From contig CAZSUA010000336.1 in assembly GCA_964609655.1 (NCBI GenBank), positions 1 through 5,880 on the forward strand: a stretch of DNA of 5,880 nt. The letters run 5' to 3'. Made by a program: the position numbers and the translations under genes. The stretch comes from JBBRRP01 sp964609655 (GTDB taxonomy: Bacteria > Myxococcota_A > Polyangia > Polyangiales > Polyangiaceae). This document shows positions 1 to 5,872 of the stretch, piece after piece (position 1 is the first letter of the stretch; every line of letters begins with the position of its first letter). The notes beneath the pieces were generated by a model. That model was not told the DNA's origin. It searched no databases and was given only the letters and a program-made list of their open reading frames with translations.

Positions 1-1232
1 ATCTTAGCTTCACCGATTGGCGTTATCTTGATCTTGCTCCAGGACCCTGGACGGAGCTCATCTTTTCGTACGGCAACGAACGGGTCACGATGACAAGTTC
101 GATTGCAGCCTACAATCATACCAGCGCGGGCTTTCGGGAACTGCAGGCACAGCTAGGAATCAACCAGGCGTTTCTCACGTTGCGTTTTCCGGATGTGTTC
201 GGCAAGCACGGTGGCCTCAACCTGAATGTCGGCTCCTTCTCCAACCGCTACGGCAATGCCGGCAAATACAACGCTGGCATGTATGAGACTTACCTATTTG
301 GCAAAACTCGCGCCGTCGGTGAAACGCTCACGGCTGGCTTGCACCTAACGCCAGATCTTGAGCTCGCGCTCGAACACGGCGTGGGCGCCAAGCTCGATGT
401 GATCGATCCTAACGCTCTCACTCCGCGCCCAAGCTACCTGCCGTACCCTGGGCCTGTGCCGCAAGGTTCGACATTTTTGCACCACGCTCACGCTCAGATG
501 TCGATCCAGAAGCTGGTCACTGTTGGCGGGCACTACCTCACGAGCTGGACGCCGAACGATCGAGCGCTCCCGGGAATGCCGACTCAGTCGGGAAGAATGA
601 CCGTGACGGGTGGCGACGTCCGCTTGGACGGTGGTGTGTATGGGGATGGCTATCTTGGCTACTCGCATATTAGTGCCAGGAACATTCAGCCCCTCGCCGA
701 CGCCATTGAGGTCCTGCACTCGTTTGGCGGCTGGCAGTTCAAAAACAATTACTTTGGAAAGTTCAATCCTCGCACGGGGACGGCTCCGCCCGATGTCTCA
801 GGCACCGTGAACTCCATTCTGGGACAATATAGTTTAAGCGTTGGTAAGCTCGCCCGTTATCCCGCACGCTTCTGGGGTAAGGGGCCGGATCTGGTGGCCA
901 CGGTTTTCGGCATGTTCAACTCGGTGAATAGCGCATCGAACAGTCACGACAAATTGAAGTGGGGCATGGACGCCATCTACACACCCTTCGCGGAGTTTGG
1001 CGTCGGAGCCCGCTACGACTTGGTGCAGCCCAACCTAAAGAGCAACAACGAATCCTTTTCTGTGATAAGCCCCCGGATCGAGATCCGCACAGAGTTTGCC
1101 AGTCACGAGCGCGTCGTGATCCAGTACTCGCGGTATTTCCTCGGAAGCGAAGCCTATGCGGCATTCCCGTACAACGAGCTGCCTAAGGCCGATTCACAAG
1201 TCTTGATGATCGCCGGCAGCATGTGGTGGTGA
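1..1232 (+). CDS. Outer-membrane beta-barrel (porin-like) protein, 5'-partial
   Basis: The reading frame is open from the left edge (first full codon at base 3) to a TGA at 1230-1232, giving 409 visible residues. The ATG at base 90 is only an internal Met, because 29 sense codons precede it without a stop. The protein is rich in alternating polar/aromatic stretches and short Gly/Asn/Asp turns (for example GYLGYSH and GVGARYDLVQ), and it ends in MWW; a terminal aromatic residue is typical of BamA-assembled outer-membrane barrels. No signal peptide is visible because the N-terminus is missing. I do not recognise a specific named family. It lies 40 bases upstream of a KduD-like gene on the same strand, with no obvious terminator between. 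By analogy with KdgM and AlgE channels it may admit oligouronates, but that role is inferred from context only. Barrel assignment is fairly likely; substrate is unknown. Confidence 0.75.
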   Translation, partial: LSFTDWRYLDLAPGPWTELIFSYGNERVTMTSSIAAYNHTSAGFRELQAQLGINQAFLTLRFPDVFGKHGGLNLNVGSFSNRYGNAGKYNAGMYETYLFGKTRAVGETLTAGLHLTPDLELALEHGVGAKLDVIDPNALTPRPSYLPYPGPVPQGSTFLHHAHAQMSIQKLVTVGGHYLTSWTPNDRALPGMPTQSGRMTVTGGDVRLDGGVYGDGYLGYSHISARNIQPLADAIEVLHSFGGWQFKNNYFGKFNPRTGTAPPDVSGTVNSILGQYSLSVGKLARYPARFWGKGPDLVATVFGMFNSVNSASNSHDKLKWGMDAIYTPFAEFGVGARYDLVQPNLKSNNESFSVISPRIEIRTEFASHERVVIQYSRYFLGSEAYAAFPYNELPKADSQVLMIAGSMWW

Positions 1233-1260
1233 TTCGTCGCATGTCAGCCTTGTCAGCGAA

Positions 1261-1266
1261 GAGGAG
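1261..1266 (+). promoter_or_regulatory. Ribosome binding site of the kduD-like gene
   Basis: GAGGAG lies 6 bases upstream of the ATG at 1273. It is the strongest Shine-Dalgarno match among the + strand genes whose starts are visible, and it supports the start at 1273. The two downstream genes have no comparable site and overlap their predecessors. Confidence 0.8.
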
Positions 1267-1272
1267 CAGAGA

Positions 1273-2031
1273 ATGGGTTTGAGCATCGATCTAGCAGGTA
1301 AGACGGCGTTGGTGACGGGAGCCAACACGGGGATCGGCGCCGCGATCGCGGTTTCCCTGGCTCAGGCGGGCGCGGACGTCGCTCTGCACACCCGCGACGG
1401 TGAGGCGGCAGAGATCCTCGCGATCCTGCAGGCGCTGGGGCGAAAAGGTGAAGTTTTTCAAGCTGAGCTGGCCTCGCGTTCGGCCCAAGTCAGCCTGGTG
1501 GACGAAGTGATGGATCGATTTGGACGCATCGACATCTTGGTCAACAATGCGGGGCTCATCCGGCGCGCGCCCGCCGAAGAGTACTCCGAGGAGGACTGGG
1601 ACCTGGTTTTGGAAGTGAACCTGTCGGCGGTATTTCGACTTTGCCAACTCGTTGGAAAACACATGCTCGCCCAGGGGTCCGGGAAGATCGTGAATATCGC
1701 TTCGCTCTTGAGCTTTCAGGGCGGAGTTTTGGTGCCGGCCTATGCCGCCAGCAAGGGCGCGGTAGCCCAGCTGACGAAGGCGCTTGCCAACGAGTGGGCG
1801 GGTAGGGGCATCAACGTCAACGCTATCGCTCCCGGATACATCACCACAGCTAACACCCAAGCCCTGCGCGAGGATGCAGAGCGCAGCCGGCAGATTTTGG
1901 CTCGCATCCCGGCCGGCCGCTGGGGGAGGCCAGAGGATATCGGCGGTGCCGCTGCGTTCCTCTGCTCGGAGCTGGCGGAATACCTGCACGGGCATGTTCT
2001 CGCCGTGGACGGCGGCTGGTTGGCGCGCTGA
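1273..2031 (+). CDS. kduD: KduD-like short-chain dehydrogenase (2-dehydro-3-deoxy-D-gluconate 5-dehydrogenase type)
   Basis: This is a 252-residue classical SDR, the usual length for KduD. The Rossmann dinucleotide motif TGANTGIG is at residues 15-22, NNAG at 91-94, and the catalytic tetrad is N116, S144, Y157, K161 (YAASK). Sub-family hallmarks of KduD are also present: IIRR-like LIRRAPAEEYSEEDW after NNAG, IASLLSFQGG, ALANEWAGRGINVNAIAPGY, RIPAGRWGRPEDI and the C-terminal VDGGWLAR. Known KduD interconverts 2,5-diketo-3-deoxygluconate and 2-keto-3-deoxygluconate (KDG) in the cytoplasm; related SDRs reduce the alginate-derived keto-uronate DEH to KDG. Which substrate applies here cannot be read from sequence. 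Arg41 near the end of the second strand is a weak hint of NADP(H) use. The TGA stop shares its A with the ATG of the next gene, so the lyase downstream is probably translationally coupled. Older annotations may call it 2-deoxy-D-gluconate 3-dehydrogenase. Confidence 0.9.
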   Translation: MGLSIDLAGKTALVTGANTGIGAAIAVSLAQAGADVALHTRDGEAAEILAILQALGRKGEVFQAELASRSAQVSLVDEVMDRFGRIDILVNNAGLIRRAPAEEYSEEDWDLVLEVNLSAVFRLCQLVGKHMLAQGSGKIVNIASLLSFQGGVLVPAYAASKGAVAQLTKALANEWAGRGINVNAIAPGYITTANTQALREDAERSRQILARIPAGRWGRPEDIGGAAAFLCSELAEYLHGHVLAVDGGWLAR

Positions 2032-2867
2032 TGAGAGCCACCTCGATGCAGGCTCTTTGTCTGGTGATAGGGCTCGGGGTTGTTGGCTGCTTAACCACCC
2101 CCGAAGCCGTCCAACCGAGGCAGGGCGAAGGCACCAATTGGGCAACAACTTTCGAGAAGGTGGATTGGCTCAGCGAGTGGGCTCCAAAGGAGAAGGGGCG
2201 ATTTGGCCTCAACAACCTTTCCGTTCAGGAGAACGCTCGTGAAGGTCGATTCCTGCGAGTGCTCTACTACAAGGGCGGAGCAAGCCCGAGCGCCAGCCGG
2301 CGTGCCCAGGTTAAGGAAGGAGGCGGGCAGTTCTTGAGCCAGCTGCCTCATGGTCCGGTGGACCGCTTGTTTCTCCGCTATCGGGTACGTTTCCCAGGGG
2401 GATTTGCGTTCGTCAAAGGCGGCAAGCTGCCGGGGCTGTATGGCGGCACGCAGATCAGTGGCGGAAATCTTCCGGATGGCACCAACGGCTTTTCGACGCG
2501 TTTCATGTGGCGCACAGACGGACAAGGTGAGGTTTATGTCTACTCACCGAACAGTCAACGCTTTGGGACCAGCTTGGGCCGCGGGAGTTGGCACTTTGAG
2601 CCAGGCAAGTGGCACTGTCTGGAACAGGAGCTGGTCTTGAACACACCGCAAATGGCTAACGGCATTGTTCGCGTCTGGCTCGACAGCGCGGCCGTCTACC
2701 AAACGGAGCTGTTGCTCTTTAGAACGGTGGCCCAGCTGAAAATTGAAGGCGTGTTCTTTTCTACGTTTTTTGGTGGGGGCGACCCAAGCTGGGCTCCACC
2801 GGAAGACACGCAAGTAGACTTCTCGGATTTCGCCACGGGGCCCGCGCGCATCGGGTGTGCTCAATGA
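2031..2867 (+). CDS. Polysaccharide lyase family 14-type lipoprotein (alginate/polyuronate lyase)
   Basis: 278 residues. A short signal peptide ends in a lipobox, VVGC, with Cys20 as the lipidation site and Leu at +2, consistent with outer-membrane sorting. The rest resembles the PL14 jelly-roll lyases (Chlorella-virus vAL-1, Aplysia AkAly30 and fungal relatives): LFLRYRVRFPGGFAFVKGGKLPGLYGG at about 113-139, FSTRFMWRTDGQG, then VYVY. Candidate catalytic residues are K132 (or K129), S155, R157, Y169 and Y171. As I recall, vAL-1 uses K197, S219, R221, Y233, Y235; the S-x-R to Y-x-Y spacing (14 and 16 residues) is identical here. PL14 enzymes cleave alginate or glucuronan by beta-elimination, leaving unsaturated uronates, which fits the KduD and KdgF neighbours. 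The ATG overlaps the kduD stop by one base; an alternative ATG at 2046 would remove Arg2, the only basic residue of the signal, so 2031 is preferred. Exact polymer specificity is unknown. Confidence 0.8.
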   Translation: MRATSMQALCLVIGLGVVGCLTTPEAVQPRQGEGTNWATTFEKVDWLSEWAPKEKGRFGLNNLSVQENAREGRFLRVLYYKGGASPSASRRAQVKEGGGQFLSQLPHGPVDRLFLRYRVRFPGGFAFVKGGKLPGLYGGTQISGGNLPDGTNGFSTRFMWRTDGQGEVYVYSPNSQRFGTSLGRGSWHFEPGKWHCLEQELVLNTPQMANGIVRVWLDSAAVYQTELLLFRTVAQLKIEGVFFSTFFGGGDPSWAPPEDTQVDFSDFATGPARIGCAQ

Positions 2868-4555
2868 TAGGGAGAGCCGCGTTCCTAGCAGGATGGGTTG
2901 CCTTCGGCGTGAGTTGCACGTCCGTGCAGCTAGAACCGAAGCGTGTGTCCGTCGCTTCAGTTGCTCCTGCGCCCTCGGCGACACCCGCGACCGAGAAGTC
3001 TCCCGACGCAGTCCCGGCAATGGGCCCGTGGTGTTTCGAGCCGGATTTAGATTCAGCTCCAGTTAGGCCGGAGATTCTGGACTCAAGCGTTTACCTGCCC
3101 AATTGGTCGAGGGTTGGTTATCGTTTTGGGGAAATCCCTCCAACGGGTGTTGCGACGCACAACATCACCGATTTTGGCGCACGGCCCAATGACGGGAAGG
3201 ATGACACTCAGGCGTTTCGCCGAGCGCTTTCCGCGCTCCACTCCGTCCCCGGCCGCGTGGTGTTGAGAGTACCGAAGGGGCGCTTCATCCTGAGCGACAC
3301 GCTCTTTCTCGAACGTGGAAACTTCGTGCTCCAGGGAGTCGGAAGCGAACCCGACGGGAGTATCATCGAGATCCCCAAGCCTTTGAATGAGATGTCGCCT
3401 TCGCCCACCATTCAAGCGGTGGATGCGTACTTGAAGGCGGAGAATAAACGCGTCGACGGCCAATTTTTCTCACCCTATTCGTGGACGGGCGGCGTGTTTT
3501 GGACGCGACGTCCCGCGACTCCGAGCCCGGATCCGAGCGTGGTGCTGGCAAGGGCGTCGACGGGCAAGCGTGGCTCGCGAGACTTTACTGTCCAGGATGC
3601 TGCGGGCCTCAAAGCGGGCCTGAGCATCCAGATCAACTGGTACAATACCGATGGCGATGATTCGAGCCTCCTGCGTCACATCTACCAGCTAGAGGGACAA
3701 AAGTTCGGCGAGCGGTTGTGGGGAACACCTAAAGCTCCGCTGGTATCGCAACAGGTTATCCTCGAACGTGTGAACGGAAACCAAGTGCGTGTGAGCGATC
3801 CGCTCTTGCACGATCTTCGGCCGGGCTGGGGCAACTCGCTCACCGGCGTACAGAGGTTGACCGAGTTGGGTATCGAAGGGTTGCGCATTGAGTTTCCCGA
3901 GGTGGGATATGCAGGTCATCATAAGGAGCGCGGATTCAACGCCTTCTACTTAACGGATGTCTCTCATTCCTGGATGAGGGATGTGGTGATCCGGAACGCC
4001 GATTCGGGCATCCTAACGGATCGAGCCGATCACATCACTCTTCGAGGTATCAAGGTGGGTGGCCGCGCGGGACACTATGGAATTCACCTCGGCGATGTCT
4101 ACGCGGCACTCGTCCACTCTTTCGAGGTGACGCTGGATGCGTGGCATCCCATCAGCTTCAACACTGGGTCGCGCGGCAGCGTTTTTCACAATGGCACGGT
4201 CTATAGGGCTCGGCTCGATCAGCACCGCGGGGTCAACCATCAGAATCTCTACGATTCGATCGTGGTGATGGAGGATCGCCCGCAGGCTGACTTGTTCGGA
4301 CATGGTGGCGCGCCGTATTGGGGGCCCCCACATGGGGCCTTCAATACTTTCTGGAATATCGACTACCGGTTTGAGAACGAGACACAAAGCCCGCTTCCGT
4401 TGCGAGGGCCAGAGCACGCCGGACCAGCCAGAATTGTTGGCTTGCGGTCGAATCGCTCGGCATGCCTGGCTTATGAAGGTGCGAGCGTTTCAGCCTTGGG
4501 AAAACGCCTGAGCGTCCCTTCCCTTTACGACAACCAGCGGCACCACAAGCCGTAG
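2864..4555 (+). CDS. Pectate_lyase_3/GH28-related right-handed beta-helix lipoprotein
   Basis: 563 residues from the ATG at 2864, which forms an ATGA overlap with the lyase stop. An in-frame GTG at 2855 would add only three residues and is less likely. The N-terminus is a signal peptide ending FGVSC (Cys18), followed by a Pro/Ala/Ser-rich tether (about 27-52). The segment ITDFGARPNDGKDDTQAF (about 101-118) is the classic opening of the Pectate_lyase_3 beta-helix domain, followed by VVLRVPKGRFILSDTLFL and FVLQGVGS. A middle insertion (about 195-325) precedes a second run of helix rungs (about 335-450: LRIEFPEV, MRDVVIRNADSGI, ITLRGIKV, HSFEVTLDA). The C-terminal third has HRGVNHQN (454-461) and a Gly/Pro-rich GPPHGAFNTFWNI. 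The fold serves lyases, hydrolases and epimerases; no catalytic set can be assigned. Coupling to the PL14 gene suggests a surface enzyme acting on the same polymer. Confidence 0.8.
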   Translation: MIGRAAFLAGWVAFGVSCTSVQLEPKRVSVASVAPAPSATPATEKSPDAVPAMGPWCFEPDLDSAPVRPEILDSSVYLPNWSRVGYRFGEIPPTGVATHNITDFGARPNDGKDDTQAFRRALSALHSVPGRVVLRVPKGRFILSDTLFLERGNFVLQGVGSEPDGSIIEIPKPLNEMSPSPTIQAVDAYLKAENKRVDGQFFSPYSWTGGVFWTRRPATPSPDPSVVLARASTGKRGSRDFTVQDAAGLKAGLSIQINWYNTDGDDSSLLRHIYQLEGQKFGERLWGTPKAPLVSQQVILERVNGNQVRVSDPLLHDLRPGWGNSLTGVQRLTELGIEGLRIEFPEVGYAGHHKERGFNAFYLTDVSHSWMRDVVIRNADSGILTDRADHITLRGIKVGGRAGHYGIHLGDVYAALVHSFEVTLDAWHPISFNTGSRGSVFHNGTVYRARLDQHRGVNHQNLYDSIVVMEDRPQADLFGHGGAPYWGPPHGAFNTFWNIDYRFENETQSPLPLRGPEHAGPARIVGLRSNRSACLAYEGASVSALGKRLSVPSLYDNQRHHKP

Positions 4556-4569
4556 CCCCTTTTTACCCA

Positions 4570-5289
4570 TCAAGGCTCCTTGCCATCGATGAGCTTGCCC
4601 TTGCGATAGAGCGCAATGTGCGGGGAGCGGACGTAGGACTGGGGGGCGTCCGTGCCGTCGAAGGAATAGTCATCGCCCTGATGGTAGTTCGAAAAATCTT
4701 CGTTCCGGAGCGTGCCCTTGATCTCCCCGGTGTCACCACCTGAGCTCGGGAGCGACGATACAGAATCAAAACCCAACTCCAGATAGCGATTGGCGCCCGG
4801 CGCAGAGCTGGTTCCAAAGGTTGCGATGAGATTGGCGCAGCTCGTCTGGGCGAAGAGCACGCACGTGTAAACTTGCGCTGCCCCCGACTCGATCGTGTAG
4901 TAATAGCGAATCGTTAACTCGGAGAGCGGAACGTCTTCTTGCCCGAAGTTTCGGATCCTAAAGAAGGCCCGGATCCGTCCCACGTCGAGTTTTGAATCGT
5001 CGTTGAAGTACAGCACCGCCAAGGCGTCCTGGCAGCGACCCAGGCTGCAGTCCGTCGCTCCGCCAGAGCTACCGGCCGTGGCGGGGCTGCCAGCGATGGC
5101 GCCGTTGCCGCCCGCAGCGTTCGCTCCTCCACCGCTCGGCCCCGGGGACGAACTTCCCTTCCCGGCGCTCCCCTCGCAATTGGGGTCCGCGCTTGGGCAC
5201 AGCAAGCCTTCCAACGACGACGTGAAGGAGCAGGCGTGGAGCACGAGCAATGCCCCAATCGTGCCAATCTGACGCGGGGCTGGACGCAT
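4570..5289 (-). CDS. CBM3-domain lipoprotein without a catalytic domain
   Basis: 239 residues. The signal peptide ends LHAC with Cys20 as the lipidation site. A Cys pair (C31, C38), a Gly/Ala/Ser/Pro-rich linker (about 40-79) and a second Cys pair (C81, C86) precede a CBM3 domain spanning about 88-239. Family landmarks in order are IRYYYT (127-132), YLELGF (169-174), GEIKGTL (188-194), SNYHQGDDYSF (200-210) and the terminal GKLIDGKEP. Compared with the Clostridium thermocellum CipA CBM3a as I remember it, the calcium-site positions are partly kept (T132, E134, D206, D207), but several flat-face residues are changed (see findings). There is no catalytic domain, so it is probably a surface-anchored binding or adhesion protein. 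No good Shine-Dalgarno is seen before the ATG. It lies 139 bases downstream of kdgF on the same strand and converges on the beta-helix gene with a 14-base gap. Alternative: a binding subunit for a polymer other than cellulose. Confidence 0.85.
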   Translation of the reverse strand: MRPAPRQIGTIGALLVLHACSFTSSLEGLLCPSADPNCEGSAGKGSSSPGPSGGGANAAGGNGAIAGSPATAGSSGGATDCSLGRCQDALAVLYFNDDSKLDVGRIRAFFRIRNFGQEDVPLSELTIRYYYTIESGAAQVYTCVLFAQTSCANLIATFGTSSAPGANRYLELGFDSVSSLPSSGGDTGEIKGTLRNEDFSNYHQGDDYSFDGTDAPQSYVRSPHIALYRKGKLIDGKEP

Positions 5290-5323
5290 GCTGCGCGCGT
5301 GAAGCTATCACGTCGGCTCGGGT

Positions 5324-5339
5324 CTTGCGAGCTTGCGAG
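5324..5339. repeat. Two adjacent copies of an 8-bp unit (CTTGCGAG)
   Basis: CTTGCGAG occurs twice in direct tandem in the 139-base gap upstream of the CBM3 lipoprotein gene. It is about 35-50 bases before that gene's start on the minus strand. A role as an operator half-site pair is possible but there is no further support; the repeat itself is exact. Confidence 0.5.
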
Positions 5340-5384
5340 AGCGATAGGATCTCAGCCAACTCGAAGGGCTGGGTTACAGGCTGC

Positions 5385-5429
5385 CGGTCGTCTCGGTCGT
5401 CTCGGTCGTCTCGGTCGTCTCGGTCGTCT
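5385..5429. repeat. Five perfect tandem copies of a 9-bp unit (CGGTCGTCT)
   Basis: Units begin at 5385, 5394, 5403, 5412 and 5421, all identical. The array ends inside the stop codon of the minus-strand kdgF. In the kdgF frame the unit would encode Asp-Asp-Arg, read just after the stop. Identical short units suggest recent slippage expansion, so copy number may vary between strains. The array lies between kdgF and the CBM3 lipoprotein gene. Confidence 0.95.
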
Positions 5430-5803
5430 CAGCGGGCTTCTGTCCAAACGTTGGAACATTCTAAGATTTCCTCGCGCACCGGGCTGAAAAAATCAATGAG
5501 CACGGCGGGCTCATCGAACGTCCACGCATTGTGGATTTGGCCGATCTGCGCGTGATAAAAATCGCCCGGCACGAGTACCCGCTCGTCTGCGCCCACGATG
5601 AATCCCATTCGCCCGCGAACGAGGTAACCCATTTGTTCATGGGAGTCGTGCTTGTGGGCTGTGAATTTCTTGTTTGCGGGAAAGTGATACTCCACCAGCT
5701 GAAGGTTCTTGCCGGTGTAGACAATGCGCTGAACGTCACCTTCGACGACTTCAGTCTTCAGATCCTCGAAGCGAAAGAATGGGCGAAAACGATCTGGATT
5801 CAA
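5429..5803 (-). CDS. kdgF: KdgF-type cupin, unsaturated uronate ketonisation
   Basis: 124 residues forming a single small cupin barrel. KdgF accelerates conversion of 4,5-unsaturated monouronates, made by lyases from pectin or alginate, into linear ketonised sugars that feed KduI/KduD or DEH reductase in the cytoplasm. Metal-ligand candidates are H50, H52, Q57 (AHKHDSHEQMG) and H91 (IHNAW); catalytic candidates are D104, F106 and R110 (IDFFSPVR). From memory, Yersinia KdgF uses H46, H48, Q53, H87, D102, F104 and R108, which matches this spacing apart from a two-residue shift. The start is TTG: an in-frame TGA (5816-5818) lies just upstream and the next Met is far inside the cupin fold. There is no signal peptide, consistent with a cytoplasmic enzyme. 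The C-terminal tail after EEIL (about ten residues) runs up to a 9-bp tandem array. It is transcribed opposite to kduD and the lyase, with the CBM3 lipoprotein downstream. Confidence 0.85.
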   Translation of the reverse strand: MNPDRFRPFFRFEDLKTEVVEGDVQRIVYTGKNLQLVEYHFPANKKFTAHKHDSHEQMGYLVRGRMGFIVGADERVLVPGDFYHAQIGQIHNAWTFDEPAVLIDFFSPVREEILECSNVWTEAR

Positions 5804-5807
5804 GCGG

Positions 5808-5816
5808 CCTACCTTT
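5808..5816 (-). promoter_or_regulatory. Ribosome binding site supporting the TTG start of kdgF
   Basis: On the minus strand AAAGGTAGG precedes the TTG at 5803-5801; AAAGG (5816-5812) is 8 bases away. Together with the in-frame TGA overlapping its upstream edge (5818-5816), this makes TTG the only reasonable start for the cupin. Confidence 0.65.
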
Positions 5817-5845
5817 CAACTCTCAACGGGCAACGCGCCTGGGTA

Positions 5846-5872
5846 GAGCAAGAGGAGCAAGAGGAGCAAGAG
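5846..5872. repeat. Three perfect tandem copies of a 9-bp unit (GAGCAAGAG)
   Basis: Units begin at 5846, 5855 and 5864. The array lies in the 5' region of kdgF, 43 bases from its TTG. On the + strand each junction creates AGGAG, and the last one is 8 bases before an ATG at 5875, so it could also be the leader of a + strand gene that continues past the window. Only two codons of that possible gene are visible, so no CDS is called. Confidence 0.9.

Noticed and set aside
1242..1257. Direct repeat TGTCAGC twice between the barrel gene and kduD
   Set aside because: Seven-base repeat in a 40-base spacer; likely chance, with no promoter elements around it.
1291..2148. 285-codon open frame on the minus strand opposite kduD
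   Set aside because: It is a shadow of the well-supported KduD frame; its translation is Arg/Gln/Ser-rich with no recognisable motif.
4538..4564. Hairpin CGGC/GCCG with a 7-base loop followed by five T, at the end of the beta-helix gene
   Set aside because: The stem is only 4-5 pairs and lies 7 bases from the T run, overlapping the coding end; too weak to call a terminator between the convergent genes.
4571..4582. Inverted repeat CAAGG-CT-CCTTG near the CBM3 gene stop
   Set aside because: The loop of two bases is too small and the sequence lies inside coding DNA; chance palindrome.
5069..5359. Minus-strand frame in phase with kdgF past its stop
   Set aside because: It overlaps the CBM3 gene in another frame and its translation is Arg-rich without motifs; it is noted only as a possible readthrough extension of kdgF.
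5385..5429. Tandem array considered as a CRISPR
   Set aside because: The units are 9 bp and directly adjacent with no spacers, so it is a simple minisatellite-like repeat.
5236..5487. + strand frame encoding repeated Gly-Arg-Leu
   Set aside because: It overlaps the start of the CBM3 lipoprotein and the end of kdgF on the other strand. The repeated tripeptide is just the 9-bp array read in this frame, and nothing else in it looks like protein.
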